From positions 6,510,001 to 6,574,000 of the forward strand of contig NZ_CP045096.1 of NCBI RefSeq assembly GCF_009184865.1: a DNA stretch of 64,000 nucleotides, read 5' to 3'. The position numbers and the translations under genes were made by a program. The stretch's first letter is position 1. Every line of letters starts with the position of its first letter. The notes beneath the pieces are model-generated. The model was not told the DNA's origin. It did not search any database and saw only the letters and a list, made by a program, of their open reading frames with translations. The stretch is from Streptomyces phaeolivaceus (lineage in GTDB: Bacteria > Actinomycetota > Actinomycetes > Streptomycetales > Streptomycetaceae). Shown here one piece after another: positions 27,260 through 36,005 of the stretch.

Positions 27260-28525
27260 TTAGCCGACGCTGCGGAGGGTGCGTGTGTCGGATTCGGCGA
27301 ACATGTGGCGGGTCTCGGATGAGCCTTCCGCCACAGATTCACCCGCGTTGACCTGCGGTGTTGCGGGTGTTGCGGATGTTGCGGATTTCTGGGGGTCGGG
27401 GCGGCAGTAGCGGTTCCATGCGTCGGTGAGGTCTTCGGCGTAGTAGCCCTTGGGCGTGGTGCTGCCGACCCGGATGCCCTTGGGCTTGATCGGGGTGTTG
27501 TCGGGGCGCACGTACTGGCTCAGGAGCTTGGACAGCCGGCGGGCGGTGAGCGGCTTGATGGCCTGTCCGTCCTCGCTCATGTCGGCCCATGGGGCGTCGT
27601 CGAGGGAGAGGAGGACTTCGAGGATGGCTGCGGTGGGCATCTTGTCCACGCCGCAGAACACCTTGTCGCGCAGGTCTGTCAACAGCCGTACGCCGAGGGA
27701 GGCTTCGTCGTTGCTGCTCGCGGACTTGATGAGTTCGGTGCACGCTGCTCGGGCCCGTGCGGGCCAGTGACCGCCGGCGGCGTCCGCGACGGCGAGCAGC
27801 GGTTCCCACACGTCTGCCGGCCGGTCGGTGACGCCCTCGGGCATCTCGGGCCAGGCTTCGGAGATCTGGTCGTGAATGGTGGCTGTCCAGTCTGCGAGCC
27901 GGTCCCGCAGGACGTGACCTTGCTTCTCGTGGACGCGGCGCCGGTAGGGCTCGCACTTCTCGTTGGGTGCCTTCTTCCGCATGCGGATGATGACCGACCT
28001 GGTCAGGATCGTGTCCGGCAGCGTGCCGAGTCCGGCCATGGCGACCGCGCAGAACGAGGGGAAGAAGCCTGCTTTCTGGTCGGATCCGTCTCCGACGCAG
28101 CGCAGGGACTTGGCGCCGCGCCGGTAGCCGGAGTTGAGGAACCCGCGTACTTCCTCGTTCCCGCCCGCCTTGGGGCCGAATACGGTGTCGATCTCGTCGA
28201 AGAGGAGGGTGGGTGTGCCCTCGTCTGCGGAGACGAGCCGGAAGAGGGCGTTGGCGGAGGCGTTGACGGTGGTCGCCGCGCGGGGGGTGAGGGTCTCGAT
28301 GATCTCCAGTGCCCGCGACTTCCCCGATCCCGGTTCGGGGCTGAGGAAGGCGATGCGGGCGGTGCCGTCGAGGGCGTCCATCAGGTGGGCGTGCGCGTCC
28401 CACAAAGCTACGGCGGTGTAGGCGTGTTCGGTGGGGAAGACGTTGAAGCGGCGGTGGAAGGCTTCGACCTCGTCGAGCAGCGCGGCCCCGTCGATGGCGG
28501 GGGTGGTGGGGGTCGGGTCGGTCAT
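27260..28525 (-). CDS. DUF3631 ATPase, replication protein
   Basis: A 421-residue P-loop ATPase. Walker A is PEPGSGKS at 63-70 and Walker B LLFDEID with Asp110-Glu111. RKKAPNEKCEPYRRR and the C-terminal DUF3631 region (about 190-350) identify the family. It is found in AICEs and phages next to a primase-polymerase and acts as the helicase part of a split replication initiator; that role is inferred from the neighbour. The C-terminus is Ser/Thr-rich. The start overlaps the preceding small gene by four bases. Confidence 0.85.
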   Translation of the reverse strand: MTDPTPTTPAIDGAALLDEVEAFHRRFNVFPTEHAYTAVALWDAHAHLMDALDGTARIAFLSPEPGSGKSRALEIIETLTPRAATTVNASANALFRLVSADEGTPTLLFDEIDTVFGPKAGGNEEVRGFLNSGYRRGAKSLRCVGDGSDQKAGFFPSFCAVAMAGLGTLPDTILTRSVIIRMRKKAPNEKCEPYRRRVHEKQGHVLRDRLADWTATIHDQISEAWPEMPEGVTDRPADVWEPLLAVADAAGGHWPARARAACTELIKSASSNDEASLGVRLLTDLRDKVFCGVDKMPTAAILEVLLSLDDAPWADMSEDGQAIKPLTARRLSKLLSQYVRPDNTPIKPKGIRVGSTTPKGYYAEDLTDAWNRYCRPDPQKSATSATPATPQVNAGESVAEGSSETRHMFAESDTRTLRSVG

Positions 28526-28875
28526 GCGGCGGCCCTTCCTTCCTGGGTGGTGCGGAGCGGGCAGGTGTCGCGGTGGGAGTCGTGATCGGCGGCGAGTGCG
28601 AGCACGCGGCGGATGCCGACAGCGGACCGATCGCGCCCACAGGCGCACCACGACGTGGCGGTGGGGACGGCGCCGCGACCGGGCGCACTGATGTGCAGCC
28701 ACGCGATGGCGCGGCGCCCATCGTCGCCATGGTGGTCAGTACCAAGGGCAGTTCGGACGCCCTTGCGGGCGGCGCCTTTCGGCTCGCCCACGGCCGTCGT
28801 GTCCACAGGCTGTGGAGCGGCGACCGGCCGACAGGTGGTGTCGGGGAGGCTCTTAGTAGGCGGAGGGTTGGTCAT
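28522..28875 (-). CDS. Small Cys/His-rich protein between the replication genes
   Basis: A 117-residue protein of unknown family. The C-terminal half has WCACGRDRS and, 30 residues on, HDSHRDTCPLR; Cys and His spacing suggests a zinc-binding unit. It is framed by ATGA overlaps with the primase-polymerase upstream and the DUF3631 gene downstream, so it is surely translated with them. A role in replication is suggested only by position. Confidence 0.65.
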   Translation of the reverse strand: MTNPPPTKSLPDTTCRPVAAPQPVDTTAVGEPKGAARKGVRTALGTDHHGDDGRRAIAWLHISAPGRGAVPTATSWCACGRDRSAVGIRRVLALAADHDSHRDTCPLRTTQEGRAAA

Positions 28876-29780
28876 GCCGCTCGCCTGCCGGCCGTGTTGT
28901 GGGCGATCGACCAGTCCAGTCCGCGCGTGATCACGTCGTCGTAGTAGCGGGGGGACTGGGTGGCGTTGCCCGATGCCGCCCTACTAAGAGCCTGCTCGAC
29001 CTCGCCGCGGTCGAGGTCGCCGGACGCGATCAGCCGACCGAGTGCGCGGGCGGCCCGCAGCAGGGTGGCGTTACGGGTGCCGTCGGCGGCGGTGGCGACG
29101 TTGTGCGTCTCGCCGCGCAGCGCGGCGGCGGCGTACCCGCCCGCCCGTGTGGTGAGCGGCACGGACACGTCCCGTGCCGGACGCTGCGGGGGCTTGAGCG
29201 CGTCGTGCAGCCACGCGGGCAGCGGGACGGGCGGGCGGTCGTCGAGGACGGTGTACGCGCCGGCGGGGGTGGTGCTCGCGGCGGCGACGACGTAGCCGCC
29301 CCAGCCACGGGTGTCGATCTTCTTCGCGAGCCGTCCGGCGGTGTTGTGCAGCCGGACGCCGGCGGGCTGGGTGAAGTACAGGTGTTCCCCGCCGCGCGCG
29401 GTCCGCACCCGGTAGGTGGTGGGGACGGCGTGTCCGGCGCGCTCGCAGAGCGCCGCAAAGGAAGTCGCGCCGTCAGGCGTTCCTTTCGGCTCTTGCGGTT
29501 TGAGCGTGTCGAGGTCCACCACGAGCAGCCCGGCCGGGCCGGTCGCGATACCGACGTTGTACGACTGCTGTGCCCACGCGGCTGCCAGCAACTCGGGATC
29601 GGTGGTGGCGCGCTGCTCGGGGGTCTTGTGTCCGTCGGTGCAGCGGCCGGTGGCGGGGCAGTGCTTCTGCGCGTGGCCGGCGGGCCGTTTGTCGTGTGGG
29701 CGTAGGGGGATGACGGGCCAGCCGCGCGCGGCTGTGTCCAGTGCCGCGCGGAGCAGCGCGGACCGGGGGTCATGGGTCAT
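28872..29780 (-). CDS. Bifunctional primase/polymerase (prim-pol)
   Basis: A 302-residue protein of the archaeo-eukaryotic primase superfamily. The metal-binding DxD motif is Asp89-Asp91 in GLLVVDLDTL, and ARGGEHLYFTQP provides the nucleotide-binding His. Upstream, WPVIPLRPHDKRPA is the standard prim-pol N-terminus. ATG at 29780 has GGAGGAA before it. With the DUF3631 ATPase it probably replaces the single Rep protein of pSAM2-like elements and starts replication of the excised circle. Confidence 0.9.
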   Translation of the reverse strand: MTHDPRSALLRAALDTAARGWPVIPLRPHDKRPAGHAQKHCPATGRCTDGHKTPEQRATTDPELLAAAWAQQSYNVGIATGPAGLLVVDLDTLKPQEPKGTPDGATSFAALCERAGHAVPTTYRVRTARGGEHLYFTQPAGVRLHNTAGRLAKKIDTRGWGGYVVAAASTTPAGAYTVLDDRPPVPLPAWLHDALKPPQRPARDVSVPLTTRAGGYAAAALRGETHNVATAADGTRNATLLRAARALGRLIASGDLDRGEVEQALSRAASGNATQSPRYYDDVITRGLDWSIAHNTAGRRAA

Positions 29781-29870
29781 GCTGGATTCCTCCAACAGGT
29801 CTGTTGCGGACTGGTTGGCAAGGGCGGCCCCGGTTTCTTTGGCGAGATGTGGGGGCCGCCCTTGGCGTGG

Positions 29871-30179
29871 CTAGGTGTTCTTGGTCCGGGCGAGTCGCAG
29901 GGTGATGCCGCCGATCCCGATGGGTCCGGCGGCGCCCGCGATGACGGTGGCGGTGTGGGCGGCGGCGTCGAGCAGGAAGCAGAGCGCGGCGACCAGTCCC
30001 CAGCCGCCCGCGACCGTCGCGCCGGCGATGGCGAAGGGGATGAGCAGGCGCCGCCACGGGACGCCGGGCGGGGTGGTGCCGTTGACGACGATGACGACCG
30101 GCTGTCCGGTGGCTTGTGCGCGGTTCCAGTCGTCGGCGGGTATGTGCGGGGCCAGGTGGCCGGGCGTGTGGTGGTTCAT
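29871..30179 (-). CDS. Small membrane protein, two helices
   Basis: A 102-residue protein with hydrophobic segments at about 46-70 and 75-95 and a short charged C-terminus (RLARTKNT). I do not recognise its family with certainty. Its place between the clt-like repeat array and the replication genes, in the transfer operon, is where AICEs carry spread (Spd) proteins. ATG at 30179. Confidence 0.65.
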   Translation of the reverse strand: MNHHTPGHLAPHIPADDWNRAQATGQPVVIVVNGTTPPGVPWRRLLIPFAIAGATVAGGWGLVAALCFLLDAAAHTATVIAGAAGPIGIGGITLRLARTKNT

Positions 30180-30260
30180 CGGTGCTCCCTTGGGGTGTGC
30201 TGCGGGCCCGCGCCGGGAGGCGGCGCGGGCCCGCAGGGTGGGAGTGCTCGGGGTGTTCGG

Positions 30261-30342
30261 CTTGTCGCGTTGCTTGTCGTCCTTGCTTGTCGTCCTTGCT
30301 TGTCGTGCGGCTTGTCGCCTGTCTTGTCTTGTCGCTTGTCGC
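30261..30342 (+). repeat. CTTGTCGY repeat array, candidate clt locus
   Basis: The 8-mer CTTGTCG(C/T) starts at 30261, 30273, 30286, 30299, 30311, 30328 and 30335, and a one-mismatch copy at 30323. Spacing is 12-13 bases for most. An inverted copy GCGACAAG is at 30414-30421, four bases from the traB stop. In Streptomyces conjugative plasmids TraB binds 8-bp TRS repeats in clt, often beside traB; this array has that size and place. Binding is inferred. Confidence 0.75.
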
Positions 30343-30424
30343 CTCCCAGGTCACAAGCCGTTTCCGGGCTTCCGGGACCGGGGAACCGGTGTGTCTTGGG
30401 GGCGTGCCGACAGGCGACAAGTGA

Positions 30425-32536
30425 TCAGTTGTCGGGGGCGTGGTCGCGGTGGACGTAGCGGGCTTTGGTGCCCTCTCCGATGCGGACGGCGGTGCCGTCC
30501 TTGCTCCAGTCCTTGAGCCAGCCGACGACCGTCTGCCGGTTGGTGCCGTACTCGTCGGCGAGGGCGCGGGCGATGGCGGACGCTCCGGTGCCGTCGGTGT
30601 CGGCGGCGAGCAGCAGCGCGAGCGCCGCCTGTTGCGCGGGGCTGTCCTGCTCGCCCCGCAGCGCCGACAGGTTCAACCCGCCCGCCGCCGGGGGCTGTTC
30701 GGTGGCGGGGGTGTTCGGGTCGGAGGTGGTGGCGAACTGGGCGTCGATCTCGGCCCTGAACCGGGCCAGCAACTCGTCTTCCGGCGAGACGTGCTCCGCC
30801 TCCCGCCCGCTGAGCGCGGACAGGCGCAGACCCGGCACCGATCCGGACCCCGAGGACCGGTCGGCGTGGTCGTCGGGGGTGTGGGCGTGCATCCAGGCGG
30901 TGCGGGCGGTGTCCCAGCGGCGGGCGTAGGCGGGCCCGGCGGCCCTGGCGGAGATCTCGTCGAGGCGGGGGTGCCGGTCGGAGGTGGCGGCGGTGATCTC
31001 CCGGATCTGGTTGGGCAGGATCCGCCACGCCTTGAACAGCCCGGCCGGAGACTCCGGCGTGCCCATGAACCCGGCCCCCTTGTACGGCGCCTGTTCCACC
31101 CGCAGACCCCTGCGGCCGGGGAAGAGCTTGCCCAGGTCCATGCCCTCGGTCTCCCCGCCGGTGAGCGCGACGCGTACCTTGCCCTCGCGGCGGATCATCA
31201 GGTTGCCCAGCACGCTGCCGGTTGCCCCGAGCGCGGTCAGCACGGTGCGCACGCCCATGGCGCGGAGCATCCGGATGACTTCCAGGATCTTCTTCGCGAG
31301 TTCCTTCATCTGCCGGTCGGTGCTGACGAGGATTTCGGCGCCCTCGTCGATCACCAGCAGGATCTGGGGAATCTTCGCGCTGACCGGGAGGAGATCGGTG
31401 TTCGCCCTGGCCAGCAGATCCTGGTACGCCTTCTTGCGGTGCAGGCCGACGGCGAGCGCGGCGTCGAGCATGGTGAGGGCTTCCTCGTGCGTTCCGGCGA
31501 GCCAGTCGATACCGGGCCGCACCGGCTTGCCGTCCTCCCCCTTGACCTCCCCTTTCAGCGCGGGCAGGACCCAGGGGAGGCCGGCGGATCCGGCGTTGAG
31601 GTCGATGACCCAGGTGAGGACGTCCTCGGCGCGGGCGAACCCGGCCAGGATCGTGTGGACCATGTTCGTCTTGCCCGATCCGGTCGGTCCGACGACCAGC
31701 GCGCACTGCTCGCGCAGGTAGGCGGAGACGGTCTCGCCGTTGGTCCGCACCCCCCACGGCAGACCCGTCAGCACGGACAGGGTGCCGTAGTCGTCGGGGT
31801 AGGGGCAGTCGTCCTTGAGGACGTTGACGGTGGTCACGTCCAGGATGGTGCGGCCCTGGTGGACACCGGGCCCGGCGGTCGCGGTGCAGCCGTGCGGCAG
31901 CTTCGCATCCGCCGACAGGGCTACCGAGTGCTGGGCGATGCGGTCGTAGGTGATGCCGCCCTGGGGTTCGAGGTCGAGGGAGTACCCGGCCCCGGTCTCC
32001 CACTGCTCCACCCCGAGCACCCGCACGGTGATGCGGCAGATCCGCTTGATCCGCTCGATCCATTCGGCGGCGATCTCGCGCCGCTCTGCGGACAACTCGG
32101 CCATGAGCTGGCGCTGTTCGACGGCGAGCGCCTCCTCCTCGCGCGCTTCCTCGTACAGGGCGGCGGAGCGGGCGGCGGCGCCGATCCCGACCCCGATGGC
32201 GGCCAGCGATCCGAGGGCGGCCCAGGTCAGCGGGCCGTGGGTCATGGCCCACGTCGTCCACCCCGCCCCGACGAGCCAGGACGCGGCGCGGGTGGCCAGC
32301 GTGCGGCCGGCGTTGCGCACCCGCAGACCGGCCACGGTGTGACCGAGAGCGCCGGCGGCGCCGACGGCGAGCGCCCAGCCGGGCGGCATGGCGGTCGCGG
32401 CGCCGGTGGTGGCGACGGCGAAGGCTCCGGTGGTGGCGGACAGAGCGCCGGTCACGGGTCCGTGACCGGCCGCCCAGTCCAGCACCGGACCACTGCTGAC
32501 GTGCTGCTTCTTCTTCGCGGTGGCGGTGCTGCTCAT
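30425..32536 (-). CDS. traB: TraB, FtsK/SpoIIIE-type DNA translocase for conjugation
   Basis: A 703-residue membrane ATPase moving double-stranded DNA between hyphae. Hydrophobic segments lie at about 28-70 and 85-122. Walker A is GPTGSGKT at 283-290 and Walker B ILLVIDEG about 110 residues later. The last 65 residues form a winged helix (ASAIARALADEYG, RQTVVGWLKDW) that, as in FtsK gamma and TraB of pSVH1, should read the 8-bp clt repeats. The repeat array lies directly behind the gene. The start is two bases from the stop of the preceding gene. Confidence 0.93.
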   Translation of the reverse strand: MSSTATAKKKQHVSSGPVLDWAAGHGPVTGALSATTGAFAVATTGAATAMPPGWALAVGAAGALGHTVAGLRVRNAGRTLATRAASWLVGAGWTTWAMTHGPLTWAALGSLAAIGVGIGAAARSAALYEEAREEEALAVEQRQLMAELSAERREIAAEWIERIKRICRITVRVLGVEQWETGAGYSLDLEPQGGITYDRIAQHSVALSADAKLPHGCTATAGPGVHQGRTILDVTTVNVLKDDCPYPDDYGTLSVLTGLPWGVRTNGETVSAYLREQCALVVGPTGSGKTNMVHTILAGFARAEDVLTWVIDLNAGSAGLPWVLPALKGEVKGEDGKPVRPGIDWLAGTHEEALTMLDAALAVGLHRKKAYQDLLARANTDLLPVSAKIPQILLVIDEGAEILVSTDRQMKELAKKILEVIRMLRAMGVRTVLTALGATGSVLGNLMIRREGKVRVALTGGETEGMDLGKLFPGRRGLRVEQAPYKGAGFMGTPESPAGLFKAWRILPNQIREITAATSDRHPRLDEISARAAGPAYARRWDTARTAWMHAHTPDDHADRSSGSGSVPGLRLSALSGREAEHVSPEDELLARFRAEIDAQFATTSDPNTPATEQPPAAGGLNLSALRGEQDSPAQQAALALLLAADTDGTGASAIARALADEYGTNRQTVVGWLKDWSKDGTAVRIGEGTKARYVHRDHAPDN

Positions 32537-32538
32537 GA

Positions 32539-34125
32539 TTAGACGTTCCAGCCCTTCTCGGCCTCGGGTCCGTTGCGGGGGTCCTCGTGACGGGCGATGT
32601 CCTGCTCGTGTGCCTGCCGGAACAGCGGCCCCATGTCCTCCGCGACCGCGACGGAGGCCATCACGGCGCCGTAGATGTCGTTGAAGCCGCCCGCGACTTC
32701 CTTCTCCAGCGGGAACTCCGAGTCGGAGCGCTCCGCGAGGATCTTCATCACGTTCGCGACGGACGTGAGCGCGGCCGGGAGTCCCTCGACCATGGCCAGG
32801 ATCTCCATGGCGTTCTCGGGGGCGTATGCGGTGGCGGCCTGCTCCATCTCCTCGGCCGCCTCTTCGAACCGGAAACCGGACACGTGCTCTCCTTCACTGA
32901 CCTTCGATGTTGCGGGGGTGGGAACGTTCGCGGCCGGTCGCTCGACGGTGTCGGCGATCTGGCCGGTGCCGTCCTCGGCGGCCTCCGCGTCGGCGGCGGC
33001 CTCCTCCTCGCGCAGCTGCTCGCGGGTGGCTTCGTCCCGCGCCGTACGCTGCTCGGCGGCGGTGAGGACCATCCGCCGGTACAGACGGCGACCGGGATAC
33101 ATCAGCCACGGCAGCGCGAACTTCCGCCCGATCGGCGTGCTGATCAACCCGAGCAGACCGGCGGGGAGAGCGAGCAGCGCGGCGAGCAGCCGACGGCCCT
33201 GGAAGCGGGCCGCCGACCGACGCAGCGCGCGGCGAGCGGCCTTGCGAGCCGGGGCCTTGCGGAGGATGGCGCGCCGCCCGGCCACGGTGGCGCCGGTCTT
33301 CGCGTCGCGCCGGCCACGGGCCTTGGCGACCGCAGCATCCCGCGCGGCCCGTGACCTGCGGATGGCACCGCCCGCCAGCCGCCCGGCCAGCCCCGCCCGC
33401 TTGCCCGAACGGGCCATGCCAGCAGCGGACTTGGCGTTGCGGCGGGCGTCGGCGACCGCGCGGCGCGCTGTGGTGGTCTGCGCCCGCTGTCCGGCGCGCG
33501 AACCGGCGGCGGCCCTCTGCGCGGCGCGCAGCGCCTTGACCTGCCCGGCCCTGCCCGCTGCCTTCGACACGCCGCCAACTCCGCGCTTGGCGGGGCTGTT
33601 GCCGGGCCTGCTGCGGGTCTTCCCGCCGGTCGCGGTACCAGCGTGACCGGCGGCGGGGCCGGTGGTGCGGCGGGACTGGCCGGGCGCCTTGCCCGACCGG
33701 CCACCGGCCCCACCGGCACGACCACCGGCCGAACGACCACCCGCACCACGGGTGCCGGTACCGCCACTTCGCAGACCCGCGCTACGGGCAGCGGCGTTGC
33801 GGCCTGCCGTGCGGGCGGCGGCCCGGCGTCCCTCGCGGCGCGGGTTGGGGGTGCGGGAGCGGGCGGCGGCGAGCGTGCCGAGGACGACCATGCCGGTCGC
33901 GGCCACCATCGCGGCGACCGGCCCGCCGACCAGAGAGGCGGCGGCGACGGTACCCACCGTGCTGTTCGCCCCGGACAGGGCCAGCGGGACGATGGGCCAG
34001 CCGCCGGGGGTGTGCTCCACCTCCCGCGCCACCGGCGTCGCGGTGGGCGGGGTGTCGGGCGGCGGCGGGTCTGTAGTGGCCGGTACCGGCTGAACGGCTA
34101 CCGGCTCCGTGCTGAGTTCCGTCAT
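32539..34125 (-). CDS. Large basic membrane protein, SpdB-like
   Basis: A 528-residue protein. Residues 50-90 are hydrophobic (TVGTVAAASLVGGPVAAMVA). Residues 95-315 are an extreme Ala/Arg/Gly/Ser-rich basic region with many RRxxAR and GGR patterns. A second hydrophobic segment follows (LLAALLALPAGLLGLI), then an acidic C-terminal domain. AICEs carry such a gene next to traB, usually called spread protein SpdB. The basic part might bind DNA. ATG at 34125 with AGGAG upstream; a longer frame from 34320 would overrun the hairpin at 34152. Confidence 0.75.
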   Translation of the reverse strand: MTELSTEPVAVQPVPATTDPPPPDTPPTATPVAREVEHTPGGWPIVPLALSGANSTVGTVAAASLVGGPVAAMVAATGMVVLGTLAAARSRTPNPRREGRRAAARTAGRNAAARSAGLRSGGTGTRGAGGRSAGGRAGGAGGRSGKAPGQSRRTTGPAAGHAGTATGGKTRSRPGNSPAKRGVGGVSKAAGRAGQVKALRAAQRAAAGSRAGQRAQTTTARRAVADARRNAKSAAGMARSGKRAGLAGRLAGGAIRRSRAARDAAVAKARGRRDAKTGATVAGRRAILRKAPARKAARRALRRSAARFQGRRLLAALLALPAGLLGLISTPIGRKFALPWLMYPGRRLYRRMVLTAAEQRTARDEATREQLREEEAAADAEAAEDGTGQIADTVERPAANVPTPATSKVSEGEHVSGFRFEEAAEEMEQAATAYAPENAMEILAMVEGLPAALTSVANVMKILAERSDSEFPLEKEVAGGFNDIYGAVMASVAVAEDMGPLFRQAHEQDIARHEDPRNGPEAEKGWNV

Positions 34126-34151
34126 GCTGAGAGCACTCCTTAGGGGAGTAG

Positions 34152-34188
34152 GGCCCGGCCGAAGCTGTAGGAGGCACGCGGCCGGGCC
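34152..34188. terminator. 10-bp hairpin inside the transfer operon
   Basis: GGCCCGGCCG and CGGCCGGGCC enclose a 17-base loop, between the zinc-binding protein gene (stop 34205) and the SpdB-like gene (start 34125). It may be an internal terminator or processing site reducing expression of the traB part. Confidence 0.5.
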
Positions 34189-34204
34189 TGCTGACCTGGG
34201 ACGT

Positions 34205-34546
34205 TCACGCGGCGCGCTGTTCGTCTTCCGGGTAGGCGCACGGCACGCACACCCCCAGCGAGCTGGGGATGACGTAACCGGCGTCGGTGCGGCACTGCGG
34301 GCAGGTACGGCGGGCGGCATTCGCCTTGTCCAGCGCCGCCCACTTCGCCGGCGTCATCGGCCGCACCGGCTTGGCCTGCTCGATCTCGTAGAGGTAGGCG
34401 ACCAGCGGGGGACGGCGACGGCGGGGGCGTTCGATCTGCGCCACCACGTCCTGACCACCCGGCCGCAGCCCCTGCGCGCGGAGCTGACGGCGGGTGGCCA
34501 ACCTGTCCGGCGCCAGACGCCAGACGTAGACCGGTATCGCGCCCAT
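34205..34546 (-). CDS. RRQRL-motif zinc-binding protein
   Basis: A 113-residue protein with ATRRQLRAQGLRPGGQ at about 17-32 and a C-terminal CPQC ... CVPC zinc ribbon (about residues 82-103). This arrangement is that of the RRQRL motif-containing zinc-binding proteins found only in actinobacterial mobile elements; their function is not known. The start codon overlaps the stop of the DUF2637 gene by one base. Confidence 0.8.
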   Translation of the reverse strand: MGAIPVYVWRLAPDRLATRRQLRAQGLRPGGQDVVAQIERPRRRRPPLVAYLYEIEQAKPVRPMTPAKWAALDKANAARRTCPQCRTDAGYVIPSSLGVCVPCAYPEDEQRAA

Positions 34547-35562
34547 CAGCCGGTCGCGATCGACAGTTCAGCGCCGCCGGTGCCGGGGTCGCGCAGTTCG
34601 GCGAACCGGGCGGAGACCCAGCCGACCGACCAGCCGCACAGGTCCGCCGCCCGCCGCACGGACACACCCTCGGCCACGGCGGCGGCGACGATCCGCCGGG
34701 CGCGGTCCTCGTCCACCTTGGTGTTCACGGGTGGGCCGTCCAGCAGCGCGGCGTGTTCACGGCGGGCCGCTTCCTCGCGCTCCCGGCGGTCGGCTTCCGC
34801 CTGCCGGGCAGCCTCGTGTTCACGCTCGCGTTCACGGCGTTCACGGATCCGCTCGGCGTGTTCACGCTCCTGCTCACGCTGTTCACGGACCTGTTCACGG
34901 CGCTCGCGCTCCACCCGCTCCGCCACCTCGCGGGCGGCCTGGTGTTCGCGTTCCTCCCGACGCTCGCGTTCGGCGCGTTCGGCCGTCTCGCGGGCGAGAG
35001 CGGCCTCATGTTCACGCTGTTCACGCGCCATCACGGCGGCGTGCTCGCGCTCCTCACGCACCTGCCGCAGCCGGGCCTCCTCCCGCTCCCGCGCCACCTG
35101 CTCGCGCCGCTCGGTCTCCGCCTGCCGGCGGGTCTCCAGCTCTGTGACGGCGGTGGTGATGGCCCGGCGGTAGGCGAGGCTGGTCTCCGCCGTGACGATC
35201 AGCAACAGCGGAGCGACCGCGTGGACCGCCACCCCGACCAGGTCTTTCTTCAACGCGGAGTCGGCGACGTTCAGCGCGAGAGTCATCCCGCCGGTCATCC
35301 ACCGCAGCGCCACCGACCACCGGCCCCCATGCCCACCCAGCCGGGCCAGGATCGAGTCCAGGCGCACGACGATCACGACCGCAGCGTCCACGACGACGGG
35401 CAGGATCGGTGCCGTCCACACCCACGCGGGCGGAGTGTGCGCGGCCATCAGCGGGGTCACGGTGAGGACCGAGTACAGCATGGCCCCGGCCACGATCAGC
35501 CACGTGCCCACCGACAGCGCCCGCTCCGCTGAACGGATCTGAACACTGTTCACGGCGTGCAC
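34546..35562 (-). CDS. DUF2637 membrane protein with coiled coil and HTH
   Basis: A 338-residue protein with three parts. Residues 1-135 hold four hydrophobic helices of the DUF2637 type (WLIVAGAMLYSVLTV first). Residues 140-285 are an almost pure Arg/Glu/Ala coiled coil (AREREEARLRQVREERE and similar). The C-terminus is a small helix-turn-helix (SVRRAADLCGWSVGWVSARF). GTG start at 35562 overlaps the gene before it by 13 bases. Such proteins are typical of AICE transfer operons; a link between membrane and DNA during transfer is a guess. Confidence 0.8.
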   Translation of the reverse strand: MHAVNSVQIRSAERALSVGTWLIVAGAMLYSVLTVTPLMAAHTPPAWVWTAPILPVVVDAAVVIVVRLDSILARLGGHGGRWSVALRWMTGGMTLALNVADSALKKDLVGVAVHAVAPLLLIVTAETSLAYRRAITTAVTELETRRQAETERREQVAREREEARLRQVREEREHAAVMAREQREHEAALARETAERAERERREEREHQAAREVAERVERERREQVREQREQEREHAERIRERREREREHEAARQAEADRREREEAARREHAALLDGPPVNTKVDEDRARRIVAAAVAEGVSVRRAADLCGWSVGWVSARFAELRDPGTGGAELSIATG

Positions 35563-36005
35563 GACTCACCCCCCGACACGGTCGTGCCGAGCATCCGCCA
35601 CGTCACCTGATGCGCGGGACGGGCCGACACCGGCACCCAGCCGGACGGGTCCGCGCCGTGCGCGGCGGCGTGCTCCTCGGCGTCGTGAACACTGGCGTGA
35701 ACGCTGTGAACCTCACCGAAGTGCAGCAACAGAACCACCGACCGGCCCGCCAACGGCGCGGCCTCAGCCGCCGCGAGATCGGTGTGCGCCTGCTTCAAAG
35801 CGGCCTCGATCTCGCCCACCTGCTCCCGCAGGATCGACGCGTCGCTCTCCGCCGACTCGGCGCGCGCGGTCAGCTCCCACACCTGCCGGACATACTCACC
35901 GAAGGCGGCATCCGCCTGCCCCCGCGTCTCGCGGGCATGAGCACGGGCCCCGTCGGCGTCCGCGCGCAGTCGGCGCAGCAGGCCGACGGTGGCGATGCGG
36001 ATCAT
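35550..36005 (-). CDS. AICE hypothetical protein with coiled coil
   Basis: A 151-residue protein. The first 90 residues form a charged helical region with heptad character (GLLRRLRADADGARAHARET onward). The last 60 contain VVLLLHFGEVHSVHASVHDAEEHAA and WVPVSARPAHQVTWR. I do not recognise the family. ATGA overlap with the upstream gene supports its translation. Confidence 0.65.
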   Translation of the reverse strand: MIRIATVGLLRRLRADADGARAHARETRGQADAAFGEYVRQVWELTARAESAESDASILREQVGEIEAALKQAHTDLAAAEAAPLAGRSVVLLLHFGEVHSVHASVHDAEEHAAAHGADPSGWVPVSARPAHQVTWRMLGTTVSGGESCTP

